From: Fluviirhizobium alvei | Lineage (GTDB): Bacteria > Pseudomonadota > Alphaproteobacteria > Rhizobiales > Rhizobiaceae | DNA length: 64,000 nucleotides | NCBI RefSeq assembly: GCF_030551875.1 | Contig: NZ_JAUOZU010000007.1 | Span: 124,001 to 188,000, forward strand | Direction of reading: 5' to 3' | Part shown: positions 32,920 to 42,919 of the stretch, piece by piece | How the letters are laid out: each line of letters opens with the position of its first letter | Numbering within the stretch: the first letter of the stretch is position 1 | The notes under the pieces: model-generated | The model's database searches: none | What the model saw: the letters and a program-made list of their open reading frames with translations, nothing else | What the model was told of the DNA's origin: nothing | Translations under genes and position numbers: made by a program

Positions 32920-35112
32920 ATGCGTTACTCAAACATCTCGATCTCGACACGCCTGATTATAGCGAGTCTGGCTCCTCTTCTGGCGGTTGCGTTTCTGTCT
33001 TTCACAGTGATCCAACGTGAGAGCGCGGCATACAATGCCGCCAAACGGATCACAGCGGCGACGCACGACATTGAAATCATCAGCCACCTTATCCATGAAC
33101 TCCAGGCCGAACGTGGACAAAGCGCTGGTTTCATCGGCTCAAAAGGCGCTTTAAATCGAGAAAGCCTGGCGACGGTGCGCAAGAAAACCGACGCCAGCAT
33201 AGCTGGCCTGACGTCGGTTATGGAAGACTTGCAGGTGTGGGGTCTTGATCCAGAGCAAACAAGAAAGATCGCCGACAGCATAGGCCAGATCACAGGACTC
33301 CGTAGTCAGATCGACCAACTGTCGATCAAGGCATCACAGTCATTCAACTACTACACTGGGTTGATTGATGAGTTACTAAATGTCACGCGCACGCTCGTAT
33401 CATCCGGCTCCGAGGATCAACTTGCGATACGTCTGCATGCCTTTCTCTATCTCGGTCTGGCGAAGGAACTGGCCGGGCAGGAGCGCGGTCTGGCCAATGG
33501 CTTCATCACAGCGGGAAAAGTACCGGAAAACCAGTATCTGCCGTTCGCCCAGCTTTCCGGCGGCGAAGAGACGCTGCTTCGCGAATTCGGAAAGCTCGAT
33601 GGCAGCCTTATGGCCGGCAAACTGCAACAACTCCACGGCAATGCCGACAGCGCGCTCGTGGACGAATATCGGATGAAGCTGCTCCGCAACGACGGGACCC
33701 AGTCCTTCGACGGTCTCGACGCAAAGACATGGTTCGAGAAAACCACGGCCCGCATCAACCTCATCCATGAGGCAGCGCTGGCCGAACTCGCCGAAATCCG
33801 TGCCGCGTCGGAAAAGATCGCCGCCGAACGGACTGAGGCACTGATCGTTTCGACGATTGTCGCGGCACTTTCGACCTTGATTACGCTCGCACTTGCCTTC
33901 GGCACTCTGGTAACCGTGGTTCGCCCGCTGCGCCGGACGCTGAACATTGTCGAGCAGCATGCAAGGGAAGAGGCAGCCGATGCGCTTGAAGCGACCGATG
34001 CCCGGGATGAAATCGGCCGCCTGATCCGCGCGATCATCCAGTGCCTCGACAACCATGCCCGAAAAGCCCGCGAGGATGAGGAAGCCCGGCGTCTGGTTGC
34101 CGAGCAACAGCGGCAGGACGATCAGAAGCGCTATGCCGCAGAGGCACAGCGGGCATCTCAGGTCGAATTTGCTGTCACCCATATCGGCGAAGGTCTGGGT
34201 AATCTCTCCAGAGGAAATCTTGCCTATGAAATCGCGCCGCCCTTCATGCCGGAACTGGAGCCATTGAGAAAGGCCTTCAACGATTCGATGCGCGGTCTGC
34301 GGGATACGATGCAGACCGTCGCCTCGACTGTTGTGACATTGACGAATGGCGTCTCCGAATTGCGCGTCGGCGCCGACGATCTCGCCGAACGGACCCAGCG
34401 CCAGGCGGCTTCGCTGGAGGAAGCCTCCGCTGCGCTGACGGAGGTCGAGGCAACGCTCGATGAAACCAATCTGCGCATGCGCACGGTGACATCGATGACG
34501 AATGATGCGCGCACCTCTGCAGAAACATCCGGCAAGATTACTTCTGAAACGGTCGACGCCATGGCGCGCATCCAGACATCGTCGGGCCAGATCGTCCAGA
34601 TCATCAGTGTCATCGATGAAATCGCTTTCCAGACCAATCTCCTGGCGCTGAATGCCGGTGTCGAGGCCGCGCGTGCGGGCGAGTCCGGCAAGGGTTTTGC
34701 CGTTGTGGCCCAGGAGGTCCGCGAACTGGCCCAGCGTTCCGCTTCTGCCGCCCGGGAAATAAAGACCCTGATCCAGAACTCTGTGCAGGCCATCGAGAAG
34801 GGGGTCGATCTCGTCCAGAACTCCGGTCGTACCATGGATGAGATCCGGTCCCACATTCTCGCCATCGACAAGGAGATCATGACGATCGGCGAAGGATCCC
34901 GTCAGCAAGCCGGTGCAATCTCGGAGATTTCCTCGGCCGTCCGGCAGATGGATCAACTCACCCAGCGCAATGCAGCGATGGTTGAGGAGAGCAATGCGGC
35001 GACCCATTCGATTGCCAACGAAAGCCAGTATCTTAGCGACCAGATCGGCCGGTTCCAGCTTTCGGGAACCGCAACCGGCACCCATCGACACGCTGCCAGG
35101 AATGCGGCCTGA
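32920..35112 (+). CDS. NIT-domain methyl-accepting chemotaxis protein
   Basis: 730 residues from the second ATG (32920), since GGAGG sits too close to the first at 32914. Membrane helices at about 11-33 and 300-325 flank a periplasmic helical domain with the NIT motif [19 protein letters not shown] (a nitrate/nitrite-sensing class), later HAMP ([15 protein letters not shown]) and the signalling domain ([29 protein letters not shown]-type). NIT domains are reported to sense nitrate or nitrite; whether this one does is inference. No C-terminal CheR pentapeptide is present. AT-rich DNA precedes it. Monocistronic. Confidence 0.9.
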   Translation: MRYSNISISTRLIIASLAPLLAVAFLSFTVIQRESAAYNAAKRITAATHDIEIISHLIHELQAERGQSAGFIGSKGALNRESLATVRKKTDASIAGLTSVMEDLQVWGLDPEQTRKIADSIGQITGLRSQIDQLSIKASQSFNYYTGLIDELLNVTRTLVSSGSEDQLAIRLHAFLYLGLAKELAGQERGLANGFITAGKVPENQYLPFAQLSGGEETLLREFGKLDGSLMAGKLQQLHGNADSALVDEYRMKLLRNDGTQSFDGLDAKTWFEKTTARINLIHEAALAELAEIRAASEKIAAERTEALIVSTIVAALSTLITLALAFGTLVTVVRPLRRTLNIVEQHAREEAADALEATDARDEIGRLIRAIIQCLDNHARKAREDEEARRLVAEQQRQDDQKRYAAEAQRASQVEFAVTHIGEGLGNLSRGNLAYEIAPPFMPELEPLRKAFNDSMRGLRDTMQTVASTVVTLTNGVSELRVGADDLAERTQRQAASLEEASAALTEVEATLDETNLRMRTVTSMTNDARTSAETSGKITSETVDAMARIQTSSGQIVQIISVIDEIAFQTNLLALNAGVEAARAGESGKGFAVVAQEVRELAQRSASAAREIKTLIQNSVQAIEKGVDLVQNSGRTMDEIRSHILAIDKEIMTIGEGSRQQAGAISEISSAVRQMDQLTQRNAAMVEESNAATHSIANESQYLSDQIGRFQLSGTATGTHRHAARNAA

Positions 35113-35213
35113 CGGTACGGCAACTGAAACCATTTGCCGATCATCACCCTCGCATATTCCCCTCTCCTGCCGACAGCGATACAGTCGGCAGGAGCAGTAA
35201 ACAGGAGCAGGGC

Positions 35214-36914
35214 ATGAGCGTACTTGAAGCGATGATCGACCAGGGAACCGGACGCGAACCGGCCGATATCGTGCTCAAGGGTGGCCGTTTCTATGATCTG
35301 GTGACGGGCGAACTGATCGAATCGGATATCGCGATCTCCGGCGACCGGATCGTCGGCACCTATGAAACCTATGCCGGCAAGGTCGAGATCGATATTTCGG
35401 GCCAGATCGTGGTTCCCGGTTTTATCGACACGCATCTGCATATCGAAAGCTCGCTTGTCACCCCGCATGAATTCGACCGTTGCGTGCTGCCGCATGGGGT
35501 GACGACCGCGATCTGCGATCCGCACGAGATCGCCAACGTGCTCGGAACCGAAGGTCTGCAGTTCTTCCTCGATTCAGCCCTTGAGACGATCATGGACATT
35601 CGCGTCCAGCTCTCCTCCTGCGTTCCGGCAACCCATCTGGAAACCTCGGGCGCCGATCTGCCGATTGAGCGGCTCCTGCCCTTCCGCAAGCATCCGAAAG
35701 TGATCGGCCTCGCCGAATTCATGAATTTTCCGGGAGTAATCGCTAAGGACCCGGTCTGCATGGCCAAGCTTGAGGCTTTCCAGGGCAGCCATATCGACGG
35801 CCATTCGCCGCTTCTTTCCGGTTATGGGCTGAACGGCTACCTCGCTGCCGGCATCCGCACCGACCATGAATGCACCTCGGCAAAAGAGGCACTGGAGAAG
35901 ATCCGCAAGGGCATGCATATCCTCATCCGCGAGGGTTCCGTCTCCAAGGATCTCGAAGCACTTCTGCCGCTTTTCACCGAACGGCTGTCGCCCTTCATCG
36001 CGCTCTGCACCGACGACCGCAATCCGCTCGATATCGCCGAGCAAGGGCACCTCGATCATATGATCCGCTGGGCGATCGCCCATGGGGCCGACCCGCTGTC
36101 CGTCTATCGCGCCGCATCGGTCTCGGCCGCACGCGCCTTCGGTCTCGCCGATCGCGGTCTTGTCGCTCCGGGACGCCGCGCGGATCTCGTGGTCATCGAT
36201 GAACTCGCATCCTGCCGGGTACTCAAGGTCATCTCCGGCGGACGGCTGGTGGATGAAGAACTCTTTGCGACCCGCAAGCCGGTCGCACCCGTGGGTCTCG
36301 ACAGCGTCAATGCACCGAAAGTGACGGCCGCCGATTTTACGGTCCCCGCCCGTGATACGGACAGTTCGGTGCTCGGCGTCCTGCCGGGCAAGATCATCAC
36401 CGAGCATCGGCGCTATCGGCTGCCGGTTTCGGGCAACCAGACCGCCGTCGATCTCGACCGCGACATCCTCAAGGTCGCTGTGGTCGAGCGGCATGGTAAG
36501 AACGGCAACCGCGCCACGGCATTCGTCCAGGGCTTTGGCCTCAAGAAAGGTGCGATTGCCTCGACCGTCGGGCATGACAGCCACAATATCTGCGTCGTCG
36601 GCGTGTCCGACGAGGATATGGCCGTCGCCGTCAACCGGCTTTCCGAAATCCGTGGCGGCTTCGTCGTGGTGGAAAATGGCAAGGTGACGGGCGAAATCGC
36701 GCTGCCCGTTGCCGGCCTGATGAGTCTCGCCCCCTATGAGGAAGTGCGCGAAACCCTGCACCATCTGCGGCAGGCGGCCTATGCGCTGGGCTCGACACTG
36801 GAAGAGCCCTTCCTGCAACTCGCCTTCCTGCCACTGCCAGTCATCCCGCATCTCAAGATCTCCGACAAGGGGCTGGTGGATGTCGACCGGTTCGAACTGA
36901 TCGGACCGTACTGA
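35214..36914 (+). CDS. ade: Adenine deaminase
   Basis: 566 residues of the amidohydrolase superfamily, Ade type. Metal-site motifs are [31 protein letters not shown] and [21 protein letters not shown], with the C-terminal [18 protein letters not shown]. It deaminates adenine to hypoxanthine, feeding xanthine dehydrogenase encoded downstream. Its ATG has AGGAGCAGGG nearby. It is 100 bases after the chemoreceptor gene and separated from the other purine genes by the copper pair. Confidence 0.95.
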   Translation: MSVLEAMIDQGTGREPADIVLKGGRFYDLVTGELIESDIAISGDRIVGTYETYAGKVEIDISGQIVVPGFIDTHLHIESSLVTPHEFDRCVLPHGVTTAICDPHEIANVLGTEGLQFFLDSALETIMDIRVQLSSCVPATHLETSGADLPIERLLPFRKHPKVIGLAEFMNFPGVIAKDPVCMAKLEAFQGSHIDGHSPLLSGYGLNGYLAAGIRTDHECTSAKEALEKIRKGMHILIREGSVSKDLEALLPLFTERLSPFIALCTDDRNPLDIAEQGHLDHMIRWAIAHGADPLSVYRAASVSAARAFGLADRGLVAPGRRADLVVIDELASCRVLKVISGGRLVDEELFATRKPVAPVGLDSVNAPKVTAADFTVPARDTDSSVLGVLPGKIITEHRRYRLPVSGNQTAVDLDRDILKVAVVERHGKNGNRATAFVQGFGLKKGAIASTVGHDSHNICVVGVSDEDMAVAVNRLSEIRGGFVVVENGKVTGEIALPVAGLMSLAPYEEVRETLHHLRQAAYALGSTLEEPFLQLAFLPLPVIPHLKISDKGLVDVDRFELIGPY

Positions 36915-37008
36915 GGCAGGAGATCTGCCCGTTGTGCGCCTCAAGGAATTGTGACTTGGACTGTCGACAGCCGCGGACTATGCTGTGGAACGAGATGTGG
37001 CGGATATC

Positions 37009-37386
37009 ATGAAGCGACTGAAGGTTCTCATAGTTCTGTTTGCCATGCTGCTGGCTGCGATCCTTCCGCAGCGACAGGGCTTTGCCGCCGATTGCCGCCA
37101 GGCGCAAAGCCATCCGGCGATCTCCGAATCCGTCCATACGCATTCTATGACCAAACACGATATGGCCATGGTGCCGGACACCCACCATAAGTCCGATCGT
37201 GGCGATGTTCTGAAGAAAGACCTCTGTTCGCTCCTCTGCCAGATGGCGAAGATCGCCCTGCCGCTCCTCGATGGCGAAAACGCGTCGAATCTGCTCACCC
37301 GGCATGCGCCGCCGCAGCCGATGCGGACACTTCTCGGTCGCGTGGTTCCGCCACTGTTCGATCCGCCAAGATCCCTTTCCGCCTGA
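37009..37386 (+). CDS. Small secreted copper-associated protein
   Basis: 125 residues from the ATG at 37009. A signal peptide (KVLIVLFAMLLAAILPQRQG) precedes a His/Met-rich stretch (HTHSMTKHDMAMVPDTHHKS) and CSLLCQMAK, so soft-metal binding is likely. It matches no named family that I recognise but resembles small proteins found before CopA-type oxidases. The multicopper oxidase gene starts 46 bases later on the same strand, so they likely form one transcript. The shared role is inferred to be periplasmic copper handling. Confidence 0.65.
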   Translation: MKRLKVLIVLFAMLLAAILPQRQGFAADCRQAQSHPAISESVHTHSMTKHDMAMVPDTHHKSDRGDVLKKDLCSLLCQMAKIALPLLDGENASNLLTRHAPPQPMRTLLGRVVPPLFDPPRSLSA

Positions 37387-37432
37387 TCTGCACCAGCGCT
37401 CTCCAGCGCTTTCGCAACAAGGAAACGATCCG

Positions 37433-38893
37433 ATGAACAGACGCGAATTTCTGGCGGCCGCAACCGGCCTTGCCGCATCCACCTTCATTGCAAGTCCCTT
37501 CGGCAAAGCCTACGCCGCACCCCAAAGACAAAAACTCACCATCAGCACCCGCACACTCGACGTGAACGGACGGGCCGCCACCGTCTATGGGCTGACAGGC
37601 GCCGATGGAAAACCGGGTCTGACGATAGAACCTGGTGCCGATTTTGCCGTCGATCTCGTCAATGGTCTGAAAGAGGAGACGATCATCCATTGGCACGGGC
37701 TGTTGCCGCCAGTGGAGCAGGATGGCGTGCCGGACAATCCACTGCCCATGCTCAAAGGTGCCGAGACACGCGCCTATGATTTCCCGATTCACGCCCCGGG
37801 AACCTACTGGATGCATGCCCATACTCTGCAGGAGCAGAACCTTCTAGCCGCACCGCTGATCGTCCATTCGCAGGACGACAGGACGGCGGACCGGCAGGAG
37901 ATCGTTGTTCTTCTGCACGATTTCTCGTTCACACCGGCTGAAGAACTGCTGGCAAAGCTCACCGGCGGCAACGGCGGCATGCATCACGGCATGAACCATG
38001 GCGCCATGGACATGGGCACTATGGATATGGGCGCAATGTCAGAATCCATGGGCAACATGCATGGCAACATGCAGGATATGGGTGCCATGGGCTCCATGGC
38101 CATGGATCTCAACGACATCGACTATGACGCCTATCTCGCCAACGACCGTACACTCGATGATCCGGAGGTCCATCAGGTCGAAAAGGGTGGCCGGGTTCTG
38201 CTGAGATTCATCAACGGCGCCTCCTCCACCGCCTTCTCGATCGACACCGGCGCACTTTCAGCGAAACTCGTGGCCGTCGATGGCAAGCCCGTTGCGCCCG
38301 TTGCCGGCAATCTGTTTCCGATGACCATGGGCCAGCGGATCGATCTCGCCCTCGATGTTCCATCTTCGGGTGGTGCCTTCCCTATCCTCGCTCTGCGGGA
38401 AGGTGCTGCGCAGCGAACCGGCATCGTTCTGGCGACCGCTGGCGCAATGATCGGCAGGCTCAGCGCTTTGGCGGATCAGAAAGGGCCGGTACTGGACCTC
38501 GCGTTGGAACAGACCCTTTCGGCGACAAATCCCCTCGCCCAACGGACCCCGGACGTCAAGGCCATGGTGCATCTGACCGGCGACATGATGAGCTATCGCT
38601 GGCAGATGATGGGTATCGAGGACCTTGCCCTGAAAGGCGGCGAGCGGGTCGAGTTCTCGATGATGAACATGTCGATGATGGCGCATCCCATGCATCTGCA
38701 CGGGCATGATTTCCAGGTCGTTGCCATCAACGGCAGACGCTTTTCGGGCGCACTGCGCGATACGGTGCTCGTTCCGCCGATGCAGACGCTGACGATCGCC
38801 TTCGATGCCGGCAAGCCGGGCCATTGGCCCTTCCACTGCCATCATCTCTACCACATGGTCAGCGGCATGATGGTGCATCTGCCGGTCGCTTGA
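37433..38893 (+). CDS. CopA-like multicopper oxidase
   Basis: 486 residues with a Tat signal (MNRREFLAAATGLAAS). Four copper motifs: HWHG (86-89), HAH (128-130), HPMHLHGHDF and WPFHCHHLYHMVSGM. A methionine-rich insert at 183-224 (MHHGMNHGAMDMGTMDMG) between cupredoxin domains is typical of copper-resistance CopA oxidases, which oxidise Cu(I) in the periplasm. The ATG at 37433 is preceded by AAGGAAACG. It follows the small His/Met-rich protein gene. No CopB or regulator gene is near. The insert is longer than the MxxM repeats in some CopA relatives. Confidence 0.9.
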   Translation: MNRREFLAAATGLAASTFIASPFGKAYAAPQRQKLTISTRTLDVNGRAATVYGLTGADGKPGLTIEPGADFAVDLVNGLKEETIIHWHGLLPPVEQDGVPDNPLPMLKGAETRAYDFPIHAPGTYWMHAHTLQEQNLLAAPLIVHSQDDRTADRQEIVVLLHDFSFTPAEELLAKLTGGNGGMHHGMNHGAMDMGTMDMGAMSESMGNMHGNMQDMGAMGSMAMDLNDIDYDAYLANDRTLDDPEVHQVEKGGRVLLRFINGASSTAFSIDTGALSAKLVAVDGKPVAPVAGNLFPMTMGQRIDLALDVPSSGGAFPILALREGAAQRTGIVLATAGAMIGRLSALADQKGPVLDLALEQTLSATNPLAQRTPDVKAMVHLTGDMMSYRWQMMGIEDLALKGGERVEFSMMNMSMMAHPMHLHGHDFQVVAINGRRFSGALRDTVLVPPMQTLTIAFDAGKPGHWPFHCHHLYHMVSGMMVHLPVA

Positions 38894-38897
38894 GGCT

Positions 38898-38926
38898 AAA
38901 AGGCGGCCCGCTTCCGCGGGTCGCCG
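38898..38926 (-). terminator. Terminator between copper oxidase and guaD
   Basis: GGCGGCCCGC (38902-38911) pairs with GCGGGTCGCC (38916-38925; one G-T pair), loop TTCC. The minus strand continues with TTTT, so it fits the end of guaD best; the + strand side has only GTT. Confidence 0.75.
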
Positions 38927-38932
38927 TTCCGA

Positions 38933-40243
38933 TCAGATCAGGCCCGACTTGGCAGGACGACCTGCAACATAGGTTTCCGTGATCGTACGATCGTCCCCCA
39001 TGGTCTGCATGAGGAACAGTTCTTCGGCGAGCGTCGTCACCACTTCCATCTTGAGCGCCATCGCCGGCGTCGAACGCGCGTCGAGCACGACGAGATCGGC
39101 ATCCGAACCGATCTCGAGCGTGCCGATCCTGTCGGCCAGGCCGAGCGCCTCGGCATTGCCGAGCGTCATGCGGTAGAAGCTCTCGAGCGGCGTCATCCGC
39201 TCGCCCTGCAACTGCAGCACCTTGTAGCCTTCATCGAGCGTGCGCAGCATCGAATAGGAGGTGCCGCCACCAATATCGGTCGCCACCGCAATTCGCACCG
39301 CCTTCTCGCGCTGGGACAAGCGCTTGAGGCCGAACAGGCCCGAGCCGAGGAAGAGGTTGGAGGTCGGACAGAACACCGCCACCGATCCCGTCTCGCTCAT
39401 CGCATCGGCCTCGCGATCCGACAGATGGATGCAATGGCCGAACAGGCTCTTCGGCCCCAGCAAACCATAATGAGCATAGACATCCGTATAGTCCTTCGCC
39501 TGCGGATAAAGCTCGCGGGTGAAGGCGATTTCGCCATGGTTCTCCGAAAGATGGGTCTGGATATGCAGGTCGGGATAGTCGCGCGCCAGCGCTTGCGCCA
39601 TCTCCATCTGCTCCGGCGTCGAGGTGATGGCAAACCGCGGCGTAATCGCGACATGGTTCCGCCCCTTGCCATGCCAGTCAGCGATGACCTGCTTTGTCTC
39701 GTCATAACCGCTCTGCGGCGTATCGCGCAGGCCCTCGGGCGCATTGCGGTCCATCATCACCTTGCCGGCGATCATGCGCATGTTGCGACGCAGGCTTTCG
39801 GCGAAAAAGGCATCGGCGGATGCCTTGTGGACCGAACAATAGGCGACCGCCGTCGTGGTGCCATGGCGGACGAGTTCGTCGAAGAAACGCACGGCAATCC
39901 GCGCCGAATGCGCCGGATCGACGAACTTCTGCTCCTCGACGAATGTGTAGGTATTGAGCCATTCCAGAAGATTGGCCGCATAGGAGCCCACCACCTGCAT
40001 CTGCGGAAAATGCAGATGCGTATCGATGAAGCCCGGCAGGATGAGATGCGGCCGATGATCGATGACGGAAACCCCGTCTCCCGCGCGCGCCTTCACGTCC
40101 GGAAAGGGTCCGATATCGGCGATCACACCATCACGGATCAGGAGGCCGCCATCCTCGAGATAAAGATAGCTGGCATGATCATCGAGCCCTTCGGGCAAGG
40201 CGCGGAAGGAAAGCAGGCGGGCCCGCAGCAGCGTCGATGTCAT
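38933..40243 (-). CDS. guaD: Guanine deaminase
   Basis: 436 residues, amidohydrolase superfamily. Metal motif [30 protein letters not shown] and GHCIHLSDRE, VATDIGGGTSYSML are characteristic of guanine deaminase, which converts guanine to xanthine. The ATG at 40243 (MTSTLLRARLLSF) is used; longer frames upstream lack support. It runs opposite to the sulfotransferase gene upstream. Product goes to XdhAB encoded in the same region. Confidence 0.95.
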   Translation of the reverse strand: MTSTLLRARLLSFRALPEGLDDHASYLYLEDGGLLIRDGVIADIGPFPDVKARAGDGVSVIDHRPHLILPGFIDTHLHFPQMQVVGSYAANLLEWLNTYTFVEEQKFVDPAHSARIAVRFFDELVRHGTTTAVAYCSVHKASADAFFAESLRRNMRMIAGKVMMDRNAPEGLRDTPQSGYDETKQVIADWHGKGRNHVAITPRFAITSTPEQMEMAQALARDYPDLHIQTHLSENHGEIAFTRELYPQAKDYTDVYAHYGLLGPKSLFGHCIHLSDREADAMSETGSVAVFCPTSNLFLGSGLFGLKRLSQREKAVRIAVATDIGGGTSYSMLRTLDEGYKVLQLQGERMTPLESFYRMTLGNAEALGLADRIGTLEIGSDADLVVLDARSTPAMALKMEVVTTLAEELFLMQTMGDDRTITETYVAGRPAKSGLI

Positions 40244-40254
40244 CAAATCATCCC

Positions 40255-40282
40255 GGTTGAACTGTCTTGGTTGAACTGTCTT
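40255..40282. repeat. 14-bp tandem direct repeat
   Basis: GGTTGAACTGTCTT occurs twice in direct succession (40255-40268 and 40269-40282), 12 bases upstream of guaD. It could be a replication slip or tandem regulator site. Confidence 0.75.
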
Positions 40283-40347
40283 GGAAGTCGAAAAACGATA
40301 GCGTGAATGCATCGGCGATCTCAAGATCAAACTTCCACCGGGCATTA

Positions 40348-40367
40348 TACCCAGTGTCGATGATAGG
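40348..40367. mobile_element. Single end of the MITE-like element
   Basis: TACCCAGTGTCGATGATAGG differs by two bases from the 20-base left end TACCAAGCGTCGATGATAGG. It is preceded by TTA (40345-40347). The opposite end is not found nearby, so this is a truncated or decayed copy between guaD and the sulfotransferase gene. Confidence 0.6.
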
Positions 40368-40422
40368 CTCGGGCAAGCCGACCCGCCTAGCGTCTCGCGA
40401 TTGGATTGTTTGGATGGACCCT

Positions 40423-41451
40423 ATGAGCGCGATTCGCACGAAAGAAGCCTTGATTCAGGAAGCATCGAAGCAGACGGCGCTCGATGCCAGCCGCGAAATC
40501 GCCAACAGCATCTATTATGCCAACGACAATCCGCAGAAGATCGATTTCTTCGTCACCGGCAATGCCATCAACCCGTTCTTCGTGCCGGAAGCCCGCGATG
40601 GCCTCGATCCCACCAAGGTCTTCAATGCCGATGCCTATCGCAAATGCATCGCCATGGCCCGGCTCGCAGCCGCCAACTCGACGACAACGAAGGTGCTCTA
40701 TTCCTCGGCACCGAAATCCGGCTCGACCTTCGTTTCGCACAAGATCGGCGTTGCCTTCAATCTCATCCGCGTCTGCATGACGCTCTATTCCGCAAGTTCG
40801 ATGGGCGACGTCAATTTCGGCGGCGCCATTCGCGAAGCCAATATCGATGAAATGGCGCTCCTGGGGTCGTGCCTGCTGCCGCAGGGGGTCTATGCCCAGC
40901 ATCACATTGCCTGCACGCCGCTGACCGCCAATTATCTCAAGCTCTACAACGTCGTGCCGATCCTGTCGGTCCGCAACATCTTCGATACGCTGATCAGTTA
41001 CGACGACCATTTCCGCCGCGCGCTTTCCAACAGCCGCGAAAATCCCTTCATGCGATATGGTATGCCGAGCGACTATCTCGAGCGCGATTTCGATGACCGG
41101 ATCGACGTGCTGATCGATATGAAACTGGCCTGGTACATGAAATACATGTCCACCTGGCAGGCCTGCGAGAAGAGCGGCCTCGTCGATCCGCTCTGGATCG
41201 TCTATGAGCGCGACATCCTCGGCGACAAGACGCAACTGGCTCAGCGCATCGGCGAGAAGCTGAAACGTCCGCTGGGGGATATTCTCAAACTCGCGGTCGG
41301 CCTCTCAGAAAAAGACGGCATGAACCTCAATGTCAACAAGGCGGTGGCCGGCCGCGGCGAGCAGATTACCAGCCGCAACCGTCAGCGTATCGAGGATTTC
41401 TTCCACAGATACCGCCGCGAGGGCGATTTCTCCGCCTATCTGAACGCATGA
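40423..41451 (+). CDS. Sulfotransferase-like protein
   Basis: 342 residues. The 5'-phosphosulphate-binding loop SSAPKSGSTFV (94-104) and a later VRNIFDTLISYDDHF, matching the 3'-phosphate site, indicate a PAPS-dependent sulfotransferase fold. It would transfer sulphate to a carbohydrate, peptide or lipid acceptor. The ATG at 40423 is used; one at 40414 is also possible. It lies between guaD and puuD, opposite in direction to both, with no sulphate-activation genes near. It is not closely similar to the TPR sulfotransferase at 42920. Confidence 0.8.
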   Translation: MSAIRTKEALIQEASKQTALDASREIANSIYYANDNPQKIDFFVTGNAINPFFVPEARDGLDPTKVFNADAYRKCIAMARLAAANSTTTKVLYSSAPKSGSTFVSHKIGVAFNLIRVCMTLYSASSMGDVNFGGAIREANIDEMALLGSCLLPQGVYAQHHIACTPLTANYLKLYNVVPILSVRNIFDTLISYDDHFRRALSNSRENPFMRYGMPSDYLERDFDDRIDVLIDMKLAWYMKYMSTWQACEKSGLVDPLWIVYERDILGDKTQLAQRIGEKLKRPLGDILKLAVGLSEKDGMNLNVNKAVAGRGEQITSRNRQRIEDFFHRYRREGDFSAYLNA

Positions 41452-41467
41452 TCGCGACGATCACACC

Positions 41468-42700
41468 TCATTTCGAGGCGACGGAACTTTCATACCAGGC
41501 AACGAGCAAGGCACGCTCTTCCGGCGTGACCTCTGTCACATTGCCCGGCGGCATGGCATGGCTGCGGCCGGCCTGCAGATAGATCTCGCGCGCATGGGCG
41601 GCAATCGCCGCCTCGCTGTCCAGCACAACATCCTTCGGCGGACGCACAATCCCTTCCCAGACCGGCTCCGCCGCATGGCACATGGAACAGCGACCGGAGA
41701 CCGTCTCGACCACATTGGAAAAATGGGCGTTGCTCGCAAATTGCGAAAAGGCCGGCGCCACTTCGCTGGTCTCAAGCGCATCGGTGAGCACCTTCGGCAC
41801 CGTCGAAAGCCACATGATGGCGATGAACAGCAGCGTCGTGACCAGCCATGTCCAGTGCGGATGGCCCTTGCGGGCATGAACGGTGTTGAACCAGTGGCGG
41901 ATCGTCACCCCCATCAGGAAGACGAGTGCGGCAATGATCCAGTTGAACTCCGTGGCGAAGGCCAGCGGATAGTGGTTCGACAGCATGAAGAAAATGACGG
42001 GCAGCGTCAGGTAATTGTTGTGTAGCGACCGCTGTTTGGCCTGGGCGCCGAGTTTGGGATCGGGCGTACGGCCGGCAATCAGGTCCGCGACAACGATCTT
42101 CTGGTTGGGGATGATGATGAAGAAGACGTTGGCCGACATGATGGTGGCGGTAAAGGCACCGAGATGCAGGAAGGCGGCGCGACCAGTGAAGATCTGCGTA
42201 TAGCCCCAGGCCATGATGACGAGGAGCACATAGAGCAGTGCCATCAGCCCCCAGGTGTTCTTGCCCAGCGGCGACTTGCAGAGAAGGTTATAGAAGATCC
42301 AGCCGATCGAGAGCGACGCAATCGAGATCAGGATTGCGGTGCTAGACGACACATCGAGCAGATTGCGATCGATGAGAAAGAGATCCGCACCGCCATAATA
42401 GACGACCGCCAGAAGGGCGAAGCCCGAAAGCCAGGTCGTGTAGCTTTCCCATTTGTGCCAGGTCAGATGGTCGGGCATGTTGGAAGGCGCGACCAGATAT
42501 TTCTGGATATGGTAGAAGCCGCCGCCATGGACCTGCCATTCCTCGCCATAGACGCCGTCCGGCAGGCCGGGCCGCTTGACCAGACCCAGATCGAGCGCGA
42601 TGAAAAAGAAGGACGAGCCGATCCAGGCGATCGCGGTCACGACATGCAGCCAACGCACCGCGAAGGCCAGCCATTCCCAGGCTATGGCAAATTCATACAT
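41468..42700 (-). CDS. puuD: Membrane-bound urate oxidase/hydroxylase
   Basis: 410 residues. Eight or so membrane helices (RWLHVVTAIAWIGSSFFFIA, TFAILHLGAF-type) with the DUF989 region (HGGGFYHIQKYLVAPSNMP) are followed by a cytochrome c domain with CSMCH (C338, C341, H342) and axial M383 in HAMPPGN. This is the PuuD enzyme, which oxidises urate to 5-hydroxyisourate and passes electrons to cytochrome c. It replaces uricase in the purine pathway here. The ATG at 42700 has GGGGAACAG upstream. xdhCBA lie beyond the TPR-sulfotransferase gene. Confidence 0.94.
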   Translation of the reverse strand: MYEFAIAWEWLAFAVRWLHVVTAIAWIGSSFFFIALDLGLVKRPGLPDGVYGEEWQVHGGGFYHIQKYLVAPSNMPDHLTWHKWESYTTWLSGFALLAVVYYGGADLFLIDRNLLDVSSSTAILISIASLSIGWIFYNLLCKSPLGKNTWGLMALLYVLLVIMAWGYTQIFTGRAAFLHLGAFTATIMSANVFFIIIPNQKIVVADLIAGRTPDPKLGAQAKQRSLHNNYLTLPVIFFMLSNHYPLAFATEFNWIIAALVFLMGVTIRHWFNTVHARKGHPHWTWLVTTLLFIAIMWLSTVPKVLTDALETSEVAPAFSQFASNAHFSNVVETVSGRCSMCHAAEPVWEGIVRPPKDVVLDSEAAIAAHAREIYLQAGRSHAMPPGNVTEVTPEERALLVAWYESSVASK

Positions 42701-42919
42701 TCTGTTCCCCGTTTCTCTCCGCCCGGAAAAATATCACCACACTTGCGCCGAAGCGCAATGGGCAGCGGACCAATCGTCAACAAATACCTGCCCTTGCGAG
42801 ACGGGCAAAGCAAATTTAACGATGCGAAGACCCGATCGGTTGTCTCATCTCGCCGGCGGTGCCAATGTCGCCGCAACGTTGATTCCAGAAAGACATTCCG
42901 ACGGAGCTGAATTTTCCGC

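Noticed and set aside
40255-40282. CRISPR-like repeat
   Set aside because: Only two adjacent 14-bp units with no spacer; no cas genes are present.
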